From an uncultured Erysipelotrichaceae bacterium (GTDB taxonomy: Bacteria > Bacillota_I > Bacilli_A > Erysipelotrichales > Erysipelotrichaceae), in the NCBI GenBank assembly GCA_934692455.1, contig CAKUTY010000108.1, positions 1 to 5,340 on the forward strand: a stretch of 5,340 bases of DNA. The letters run 5' to 3'. Shown piece by piece: positions 1-5,340 of this stretch. Below the pieces are notes generated by a model. The model worked only from the letters and a program-made list of their open reading frames with translations. It searched no databases and was not told the DNA's origin. The first letter of the stretch is position 1. Each line of letters opens with the position of its first letter. A program made the translations under genes and the position numbers.

Positions 1-258
1 ATTCACTAATCCTATTTCTTTCACAACGTCTTGATTTACTCTCTTGGTTTTACGTTTACCTTTTGGACTTATAGTTGTTGTGCACTATCATCCACCATTT
101 AGCCTTATATCAAGTTTCTGTTCGTACGCTCAAAAGAATCGCTACACCACTTCCTCTACCCATATCATCGCTGATACTAGCTTGTGATTCACTACACTTG
201 GCGGTAAATACCTGTGGTCGGTTTGACTCCGACTGAATTAGTGCCGTGCCCGGCACAC
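1..258 (-). mobile_element. Group II intron, 5' part (domain I), truncated by the window edge
   Basis: No convincing open frame covers this stretch on either strand, and it is more GC-rich and more structured than its surroundings. On the minus strand it starts GTGTG (258-254), matching the group II intron 5' consensus GUGYG. A 6-bp hairpin follows at once (GTGCCG/CGGCAC, 256-241, loop GGCA), then a second with stem GTCGG/CCGAC (233-217), then one with stem GTATCA/TGATAT closed by a GCGA (GNRA) tetraloop (177-162). Two terminal-type hairpins right behind GUGYG, followed by CGTACGAA (128-121) and GATATAAGG (111-103), resemble domain I of the Lactococcus Ll.LtrB intron as I remember it; this is not a computed alignment. 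The element is in the same orientation as the oxidoreductase gene. Domains II-VI and any intron-encoded reverse transcriptase/maturase would lie beyond position 1. Alternatives are another structured mobile-element RNA or a decayed intron fragment. Intron identity is an inference, though a fairly well supported one. Confidence 0.68.
10..15 (-). other. Candidate exon-binding site 1 (EBS1) of the intron
   Basis: The minus-strand hexamer ATAGGA (15-10) is complementary, with one G-U pair, to TTCTAT (264-259), the six bases just upstream of the putative intron 5' end, which would be IBS1. It lies about 245 nt into the intron, roughly where EBS1 falls in domain I of Ll.LtrB-like introns. A possible EBS2, AAAAGG (64-59), complements CCTTTT (268-263), but this overlaps IBS1 by two bases and is weaker. 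Six-base complementarity can arise by chance, so this supports the intron call without proving it. Confidence 0.35.
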
Positions 259-262
259 ATAG

Positions 263-288
263 AAAAGGAGTTCAAATGAACTCCTTTT
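263..288 (-). terminator. Intrinsic terminator of the PFOR gene (possibly bidirectional)
   Basis: A perfect inverted repeat has 11-bp arms AAAAGGAGTTC / GAACTCCTTTT around a 4-nt loop. It begins 10 nt after the stop codon of the oxidoreductase gene. On the minus strand the 3' arm ends in TTTT followed by CTAT, giving a U-rich tail. On the plus strand the tail is TTTTATTTGATT, so it could also stop transcription coming from the left. The putative group II intron begins only 4 nt beyond the hairpin on the minus strand. Confidence 0.85.
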
Positions 289-298
289 ATTTGATTGA

Positions 299-3200
299 TT
301 AGCACTCTTTAGATAGAGCAACTAGTCTCTTATAACGCTTTTGGGCATCACTCTTTGTCTTAGCAAATGCAGCTTCAGCAGCCTCTTGACCTCTGATCTT
401 AGGTAATTGGTTGTATCTATTTTCATTCATTAAGAATGCTTCAAATTCATCCCAATTTGGTTCCTTAGAATCGATTGTTAGAGGTTGTTCCTTACGTGGA
501 TCGAATCTGTATAGAGTAGTGTAACCACACTTAACAGCATTAGCTTCAACCTTTTGTTGAGAAGCAAGGCCAGATCTGATACCTTGTTCAGCACATGGAC
601 AGTAAGCAATGATTAGAGATGGTCCATCATAGCTTTCAGCTTCTTCAAGAGCCTTTAATAATTGCATTCTGTTAGCACCCATAGATACTGAAGCAACATA
701 TACATGACCATAAGCCATAGCGATTTGGCCTAAGTCTTTCTTAGCTGTAGCCTTACCACCAGCAGCAAACTTAGCAATAGAAGCAGCTTGAGATGACTTA
801 GAAGATTGACCACCAGTATTAGAGTAAACTTCTGTATCTAGAACTAATACGTTAACATTAACGTTATTAGCAAGTACATGGTCTAGACCTCCATAACCGA
901 TATCATATGCCCAACCGTCACCACCAACGATCCATACAGACTTAGATACTAGATCTCTTTCGAATTCTAATAATTCCTTAACTGCAGGATTTGAGCTAGC
1001 CTTAACAGCAGCTACTACTTCATCAACACATGCTCTTTGAGCATCTCTGTTGTTACCAGCAGCGATATACTTCTTGAAAGCATCACCACAATCAGAATCT
1101 AAGTTAGCTTCCATGATGCTTAAAATCTTAGATTCTTTGTAGTTTTGAGCAATAGCCATACCATAGCCATATTCAGCATTATCTTCAAATAATGAGTTAG
1201 CCCAAGCAACACCTTCACCATTCTTGTCCTTAACAAATGGAGTAGATGGAGCACTTGAACAATAAATCATTGAACAACCAGTAGCATTTGCAACTAGCAT
1301 ATCACGTCCGAATAATTGAGAAACTAACTTATAGTAAGGAGCTTCACCACATCCAGGACAAGCACCAGATACTTCAAAGTAAGGCTTTAAGAATTGAGAA
1401 CCCTTAATTGTATTAGTTGGATAATAAGTTGTCTTAGGTTCTAGATCCTTGAACATGTAGTCTGCAAGAACTTCATTTTCAAGTTCTTCATTAACATCAA
1501 CCATTTCAAGAGCCTTCTTACCACCCTTACCTGGACATTCTTCAGCACACAAACCACAACCTACACAGTTAGCAGGTGAAACTTGAATTCTGAACTTAAG
1601 GTTTTCAACACCCTTACCCATAGCAGGAATAGTATCAAATTCTTTTGGTGCATTCTTGATCTCTTCATCAGTTAATAGAACTGGTCTAATAGTAGCATGT
1701 GGACATACAAATGCACAGAAACCACATTGGATACAGTTTTCGCTGTTCCACTTAGGAACATTAACTGCAATAGTTCTCTTTTCCTTGAATGCAACATTTG
1801 ATTGTAATGAACCATCAGGTAATCCATACTTCAAGAAGTTAGAAACTGGTAGATCATAACCATCTAATGCGTTAATTACAGATACATGATTATCAAAGTA
1901 AGCATCACCTGTATTAGCCTTATTAGCATCATATGTTAATTCAGCCCAAGCAGGATCAACAGTAACTTCAACAAGACCTGCCTTACCAGCATCAATTGCT
2001 TTGTAGTTCATTTCAACTACATCATCACCCTTCTTAGAGTAAGACTTCTTAGCCATATATTTCATAAGTTCTAGAGCCTTATCATATGGCATGATTTGTT
2101 CGTTCAATGCGAAGAATGCAGATTGAAGAGTAGTATTTGTTCTTCTACCCATACCAATTTCAGCACAAATCTTTGTAGCATCAATGATATAGAACTTAGC
2201 ATGTTTCTTAGCTAAACCTGCAAGCATTCTATTTGGTAAGTGCTTAGCAATTTCTTCCTTAGGGAAAGAAGTATTAAGCAAGAAAGTACCACCATCCTTT
2301 AATTGCTTAGTCATATCATACTTGAAGCAGTATGAATCTAATGAACAAGAAATAAAGTCGGCATTACTAATATAATATGTAGATCTAATAGGAGAAGGAC
2401 CAAATCTTAAGTGAGATCTAGTAACACCACCAGCCTTCTTAGAGTCATATTGGAAATATGCTTGTGCATATTGGTCAGTATTATCACCAATAATCTTAAT
2501 AGATGACTTGTTAGCACCAACAGTACCATCACTACCTAAACCAAAGAATAGGCAAGATGTGTAATCTGCATCTACATGGAAGTTAGGATCAACTGGAAGT
2601 GATAAATGAGTAACATCATCTTCGATACCAATTGTGAATTCTTCTTTTGGATTATCATGAGCTAATTCATCATATACAGCCTTGATTTGGTTTGGAGCAG
2701 TATCTCTACTTGATAAACCATATCTACCACCAATGATAGTTAAATCTTTGTGTTCTCTTAAAGCATCACAAACATCTAAGAATAGAGGTTCTCTAGCACC
2801 AGCTTCGATTGTTCTATCAAGAACAGCAATCTTCTTAACACTAGTTGGTAATACCTTTTCAAGATATTTAACAGAGAATGGTCTATAAAGATGAACCTTA
2901 ATTAAACCAACTTTTTCACCCTTAGCACTTAAAGCATCGATAGTTTCCTTGATTGTTTCAGTAACAGAACCCATAGCGATGATAATTCTATCAGCATCAG
3001 GTGCACCATAGTAAGTAAATGGAGCATAAGTTCTTCCTGTATGCTCAGAAATCTTTTGCATATAATCGTTAACGATATCAGGAATAGCTTCATAATAACC
3101 ATTAGCAGCTTCTCTAGCTGGGAAGTAAATATCATCATTCTCAGCACCACCTCTTGTTACTGGATTTGTATGAGGGTTTAAAGCGTTAGCTTTAAACTTA

Positions 3201-3802
3201 GCAACCGCATCCATATCAACAAGTGATTTTAAGAATTCTTGATCCATTACTTCAACCTTTTGAATTTCATGAGAAGTTCTAAAGCCATCAAAGAAATGAA
3301 TGAAAGGAAGTGAACCCTTAATAGCAGCCAAGTGAGCTACACCAGCAAGATCCATACATTCTTGAACAGAATGAGAAGCAAGCATACACATACCTGTTTG
3401 TCTTGCAGAGTAGATATCTTGGTGATCACCAAAAATTGACAAAGCACGGCCTGCTAAAGATCTAGCACTAGTATGAATAACAGCTGGCAATAATTCACCT
3501 GCTAACTTATACATATTAGGAATCATCAACAAGAAACCTTGTGAAGCAGTAAATGTAGCACCTAAAGTACCACCTTGTAAAGCACCGTGTAAAGCACCAG
3601 CAGCACCACCTTCAGATTGCATTTCTACAACCTTTACAGTTGAATCAAAAATGTTCTTACGGCCCTCTGTTGACCAAGTGTCGATAACTTCAGCCATTGG
3701 AGAAGAAGGTGTAATCGGATAAATACAAGCTACTTCAGTAAACGCATACGCGCAATGGGCAGTAGCTGTATTTCCATCCATTGATTGGAATACTTTTCCC
3801 AT
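299..3802 (-). CDS. nifJ: Pyruvate:ferredoxin (flavodoxin) oxidoreductase, single-chain
   Basis: This cytoplasmic 1167-residue enzyme converts pyruvate and CoA to acetyl-CoA and CO2 and reduces ferredoxin or flavodoxin, the central energy step in anaerobes. The length fits the fused homodimeric PFOR family (about 1170-1230 residues). Domains in order: N-terminal thiamine-diphosphate-type domain with YPITPSSPMAE (28-38; T31, E64 in MQSEGG, and R114 in TSARSLAG match known active-site positions); transketolase C-like/CoA region to about residue 400; gamma domain with GLGSDGTVGANK (421-432); a two-[4Fe-4S] ferredoxin domain (C690, C693, C696, C700 and C746, C749, C752, C756); and a C-terminal TPP domain with CPGCGE (815-820), C843, GDGWAYDIGYGG (961-972) and YSNTGGQ (993-999). 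C815, C818, C843 and C1070 should hold the proximal cluster. It lacks the longer C-terminal extension of the Desulfovibrio enzyme. The ATG start is fixed by AGGAGG 11 nt upstream and by the conserved MGKVFQSMDGN start. The gene has its own promoter and terminator, so it is probably monocistronic. The family is certain; in vivo specificity for pyruvate is inferred. Confidence 0.98.
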   Translation of the reverse strand: MGKVFQSMDGNTATAHCAYAFTEVACIYPITPSSPMAEVIDTWSTEGRKNIFDSTVKVVEMQSEGGAAGALHGALQGGTLGATFTASQGFLLMIPNMYKLAGELLPAVIHTSARSLAGRALSIFGDHQDIYSARQTGMCMLASHSVQECMDLAGVAHLAAIKGSLPFIHFFDGFRTSHEIQKVEVMDQEFLKSLVDMDAVAKFKANALNPHTNPVTRGGAENDDIYFPAREAANGYYEAIPDIVNDYMQKISEHTGRTYAPFTYYGAPDADRIIIAMGSVTETIKETIDALSAKGEKVGLIKVHLYRPFSVKYLEKVLPTSVKKIAVLDRTIEAGAREPLFLDVCDALREHKDLTIIGGRYGLSSRDTAPNQIKAVYDELAHDNPKEEFTIGIEDDVTHLSLPVDPNFHVDADYTSCLFFGLGSDGTVGANKSSIKIIGDNTDQYAQAYFQYDSKKAGGVTRSHLRFGPSPIRSTYYISNADFISCSLDSYCFKYDMTKQLKDGGTFLLNTSFPKEEIAKHLPNRMLAGLAKKHAKFYIIDATKICAEIGMGRRTNTTLQSAFFALNEQIMPYDKALELMKYMAKKSYSKKGDDVVEMNYKAIDAGKAGLVEVTVDPAWAELTYDANKANTGDAYFDNHVSVINALDGYDLPVSNFLKYGLPDGSLQSNVAFKEKRTIAVNVPKWNSENCIQCGFCAFVCPHATIRPVLLTDEEIKNAPKEFDTIPAMGKGVENLKFRIQVSPANCVGCGLCAEECPGKGGKKALEMVDVNEELENEVLADYMFKDLEPKTTYYPTNTIKGSQFLKPYFEVSGACPGCGEAPYYKLVSQLFGRDMLVANATGCSMIYCSSAPSTPFVKDKNGEGVAWANSLFEDNAEYGYGMAIAQNYKESKILSIMEANLDSDCGDAFKKYIAAGNNRDAQRACVDEVVAAVKASSNPAVKELLEFERDLVSKSVWIVGGDGWAYDIGYGGLDHVLANNVNVNVLVLDTEVYSNTGGQSSKSSQAASIAKFAAGGKATAKKDLGQIAMAYGHVYVASVSMGANRMQLLKALEEAESYDGPSLIIAYCPCAEQGIRSGLASQQKVEANAVKCGYTTLYRFDPRKEQPLTIDSKEPNWDEFEAFLMNENRYNQLPKIRGQEAAEAAFAKTKSDAQKRYKRLVALSKEC

Positions 3803-3805
3803 ATT

Positions 3806-3854
3806 AAAAAAATCCTCCTAAAGTATCTGTATAAATTATACCAAAGAAGGATTT
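3806..3854 (-). terminator. Putative terminator of the PASTA/ATP-grasp unit, overlapping the PFOR leader
   Basis: On the minus strand AAATCCTTCT (3854-3845) can pair with AGGAGGATTT (3819-3810): ten pairs including one U-G. A further TTTT (3809-3806) follows, so the 3' arm runs into seven consecutive T's. It begins 11 nt after the ATP-grasp stop codon. The 25-nt loop is large for an intrinsic terminator but can fold internally through the palindrome GTATAATTTATAC (3841-3829). The 3' arm contains the PFOR ribosome binding site, so the same fold would hide that site if the polymerase read through. Pairing is seen directly; termination is inferred. Confidence 0.5.
3814..3819 (-). promoter_or_regulatory. 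Ribosome binding site of PFOR
   Basis: AGGAGG, a perfect Shine-Dalgarno core, ends 11 nt before the PFOR ATG and is separated from it by a T-rich spacer. This settles the start codon. It also forms the 3' arm of the hairpin described at 3854-3806. Confidence 0.9.
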
Positions 3855-3865
3855 ACTAGTAACAA
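3835..3865 (-). promoter_or_regulatory. SigA-type promoter for PFOR, with extended -10
   Basis: The minus strand has TATAAT (3840-3835), a perfect -10 box, preceded by TGG (3843-3841), giving an extended -10 (TGnTATAAT). The best -35 is TTGTTA (3865-3860), four of six consensus bases but with a long 19-bp spacer, so the extended -10 probably carries most of the promoter strength. Transcription should start near 3830-3827, leaving a leader of about 25-28 nt that includes AGGAGG. The -35 abuts the stop codon of the ATP-grasp gene. The -10 sits in the 13-nt palindrome GTATAATTTATAC, which could also serve as an operator, though no regulator is recognised. Confidence 0.75.
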
Positions 3866-4873
3866 TTATTTATTAAATATAGCTTCATCAAAACGTGGCT
3901 TCAAACCACACAAATCAGCATTCAAATGAGGATAAGACTGATAAATGTCATATCCTGGTAATTGATTAGCCTCTACGACATCAATACCCTTTTCACCTAT
4001 CGCCATATCCCAACCTGTATAACCGATTTCAGGTGTAACCAAAGCCATTTTCTTGCATTGTTCAATTACTTCATCATACATTGGAACCTTAAATCCAATA
4101 ATAGAAGTACCAGTATCTGGATGAACATAAAAGATTCTGTTTTCTTTATCCAAAGCAGGTTTTCTAACAACTCCATCACTATCTACAACAGAGAAACAAC
4201 CACCCGCATGGAAATTATCCACGTGCCTACCACCCGTTCCAATTCTCAAAGCTACAAAAGGAACGCTAACCTTACCAAAACGATTAATAGTAACAACTCT
4301 TAAAGTATTAATAGCCTCAGGATAAAGTTTATTCATCTCAGCGTTTTGAACTATTCTCTCTTCTAATAAGTTTTGTTTATTAGAAACAAGAGTATCATAT
4401 ACATCCTTTAAGTTACACCCGTTAGTATCAATAAGTTCAACACCAATACCACACAAGCCATTATCAGGCTTTGCGATAAATACAGGATGTTTCTTCACAA
4501 AATATAAGAATTCATCATAAGTGGATTCATCCAACAATAAGAAATCTCTTTTAATAAATTCCTTATATGTATTTAAAAATTCATGCTTGTTTTGAAATAA
4601 ATGGAAATAATCACGATTATTCAATAAACGATGATACTTATTATTTACAGTACGATTAATATATGTGGCTCTTTGTTTAGAATTTAAATTCTCAAAGAAG
4701 AATTGGAAATAATCCATATAGCCAGCACCATACTTAATAGAACACCAAATTGTATCAAATAGAATAAGGATATAAGGCTTATGACATCTTTTAGATATCT
4801 TACATACCACCCTAAACATATTCTTCCAATCTATTTCAAATAGACGCTCAAAATAATATTTAATACGATTCAT
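3866..4873 (-). CDS. Sugar-transfer-associated ATP-grasp family protein
   Basis: A 335-residue protein with the layout of the ATP-grasp family found beside polysaccharide and cell-surface glycan genes (Pfam ATPgrasp_ST type). ATP-grasp enzymes typically activate a carboxylate with ATP and join it to an amine or other nucleophile; the substrate of this subfamily is not established. Visible features: an N-terminal region with YGAGYMDYFQFFF (48-60) typical of the subfamily; an ATP-binding lysine and glycine-rich loop in IAKPDNGLCGIGV (133-145, K135); the hinge LLEERI (169-174); INTLRVV (188-194); GRHVDNFHAGG (215-225); GWDMAI (287-292); and the metal-binding segment DVVEANQLPG (298-307, E301 and N303). 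No signal peptide is evident, so it is probably cytoplasmic or membrane-peripheral. The ATG follows the PASTA gene's stop by 2 nt with no strong Shine-Dalgarno, suggesting translational coupling. The protein is full length for the family. The fold is confident; the biological role is not. Confidence 0.85.
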   Translation of the reverse strand: MNRIKYYFERLFEIDWKNMFRVVCKISKRCHKPYILILFDTIWCSIKYGAGYMDYFQFFFENLNSKQRATYINRTVNNKYHRLLNNRDYFHLFQNKHEFLNTYKEFIKRDFLLLDESTYDEFLYFVKKHPVFIAKPDNGLCGIGVELIDTNGCNLKDVYDTLVSNKQNLLEERIVQNAEMNKLYPEAINTLRVVTINRFGKVSVPFVALRIGTGGRHVDNFHAGGCFSVVDSDGVVRKPALDKENRIFYVHPDTGTSIIGFKVPMYDEVIEQCKKMALVTPEIGYTGWDMAIGEKGIDVVEANQLPGYDIYQSYPHLNADLCGLKPRFDEAIFNK

Positions 4874-4875
4874 AA

Positions 4876-5340
4876 TTACTTACTATCTTTATTAATATAT
4901 ACAACAATAGCACTGTTTGAAGCATAGTTGCCTTTGTTAGAATGATTGTTGCCATCAACAGTGATTTTACTAATCATAAAAGGAGGATCACCAACAGATT
5001 CTACAAAAGAATAATTAGTAAAACCGGCTCCGCTTAAATAGTTTGAAATCTTACCTTTTGAATCATCAAAAGATTTAGAACCATTTAAATAGAAAGAATT
5101 TAAATCATCAATATCTAATAAAGTTTTGGTCTCAACAGGCTTAGATCCTTTAGAAACAACAACACTAACACTACTTCCCTTATCAACACTTCCGGATGCA
5201 GGATTTTGAGAAATAATATTTCCACTTGCTACACTATCAGAATATTGTTCAGTTACACTTGGTGTTAAACCATTATTAGAACACCAAGTCTTAAAATCAT
5301 TTAAACTTTTACCCGTATAATTTGAAACACTCACCTGAGT
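4876..5340 (-). CDS. PASTA-domain protein, C-terminal part (5' end outside the window)
   Basis: The reading frame is open to the right edge, with ACT CAG (Thr-Gln) still in frame before a GTG at 5334, so that GTG is almost certainly internal. About 154 residues are visible. The first ~65 form a full PASTA repeat: VSVSNYTGKSLNDFKTWC, a central EQYSDSVASGNIISQNPASG, and a VDKGSSVSVVVSKG ending. After a short linker, the last ~85 residues end in a weaker PASTA-like stretch with ISKITVDGN, a GNY turn and AIVVYINKDSK. PASTA repeats are extracellular modules that bind peptidoglycan or muropeptides, found on PrkC/Stk-type Ser/Thr kinases and some penicillin-binding proteins. The visible part has no kinase or transpeptidase domain and no membrane segment; those would lie upstream. 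A kinase C-terminus is the commonest possibility, but a PASTA-only or other multidomain surface protein cannot be excluded. It is followed directly by the ATP-grasp gene. Confidence 0.85.
   Translation of the reverse strand, partial: TQVSVSNYTGKSLNDFKTWCSNNGLTPSVTEQYSDSVASGNIISQNPASGSVDKGSSVSVVVSKGSKPVETKTLLDIDDLNSFYLNGSKSFDDSKGKISNYLSGAGFTNYSFVESVGDPPFMISKITVDGNNHSNKGNYASNSAIVVYINKDSK

Noticed and set aside
1..84. Minus-strand open frame reading TTISPKGKRKTKRVNQ... toward the left edge
   Set aside because: It is only about 28 codons, follows adjacent TGA and TAG stops, and has no start codon or ribosome binding site. It is better explained as part of the structured intron RNA.
1..258. TnpB or IscB omega RNA (OMEGA system) as the explanation for the non-coding block
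   Set aside because: No transposon-encoded nuclease frame is visible on either side in the window, the sequence does not resemble the omega RNAs I remember, and the GTGTG start with domain I-like hairpins fits a group II intron better.
1656..1859. Plus-strand 67-codon open frame
   Set aside because: It lies wholly inside the conserved ferredoxin domain of PFOR on the opposite strand and has no recognisable product.
2682..2888. Plus-strand 68-codon open frame
   Set aside because: It is antisense to the conserved PFOR coding sequence, with no recognisable product.
2929..3150. Minus-strand 73-codon open frame in another phase of PFOR
   Set aside because: It overlaps the well-conserved PFOR frame, and its leucine/methionine-rich composition is typical of an out-of-frame shadow.
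299..3802. Separate ferredoxin or split PFOR subunit genes
   Set aside because: All domains are in one uninterrupted frame with no stop or internal restart, so this is the fused single-chain enzyme.
3962..4303. Plus-strand 113-codon open frame
   Set aside because: It is antisense to the ATP-grasp catalytic region, whose motifs are intact. The translation is low-complexity in Asn, Thr and Ser and matches nothing recognisable.
5332..5334. GTG as a start codon giving a 152-residue protein
   Set aside because: The frame stays open upstream to the window edge, no ribosome binding site can be seen, and the codon falls at the first strand of a PASTA repeat, so the gene is truncated by the window, not small.

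Overview
The window reads as chromosomal DNA of a low-GC, anaerobic Gram-positive bacterium (Bacillota). The evidence is the AT-rich sequence, a strong AGGAGG ribosome binding site, a single-chain pyruvate:ferredoxin oxidoreductase, and a PASTA-domain protein. A gut Erysipelotrichales/Clostridia-type host is only a guess. All genes and the mobile element read on the minus strand, so transcription runs from right to left.

From right to left the layout is as follows. (1) 5340-4876 is the C-terminal part of a PASTA-repeat protein whose N-terminus lies outside the window. (2) 4873-3866 is an ATP-grasp protein of the kind associated with sugar transfer, starting 2 nt after the PASTA stop and so probably co-transcribed and translationally coupled. 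(3) 3865-3803 is a 63-nt intergenic region that packs together a likely terminator for the upstream pair and the promoter and ribosome binding site of the next gene. (4) 3802-299 is a complete pyruvate:ferredoxin (flavodoxin) oxidoreductase with all expected cofactor motifs. (5) 288-263 is a strong hairpin terminator. (6) 258-1 is non-coding, more GC-rich and highly structured. I read it as the 5' part of a group II intron: it begins GTGTG on the minus strand, has early domain I hairpins, and carries a candidate EBS1 that can pair with the 6 nt just before the insertion point. The rest of the intron and any reverse transcriptase gene would lie beyond the left edge.

Functionally, the right half looks like a cell-envelope pair (a wall-sensing PASTA protein plus an ATP-grasp ligase-like enzyme). 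The left half is a separate, probably highly expressed central-metabolism transcription unit that oxidises pyruvate to acetyl-CoA with ferredoxin reduction. The two most interesting observations are the group II intron sitting 4 nt behind the PFOR terminator hairpin, and the PFOR leader. In the leader, the -10 box lies in the loop of a hairpin whose 3' arm is the PFOR Shine-Dalgarno. Read-through RNA from upstream would therefore be terminated or silenced, while RNA made from the local promoter would not.
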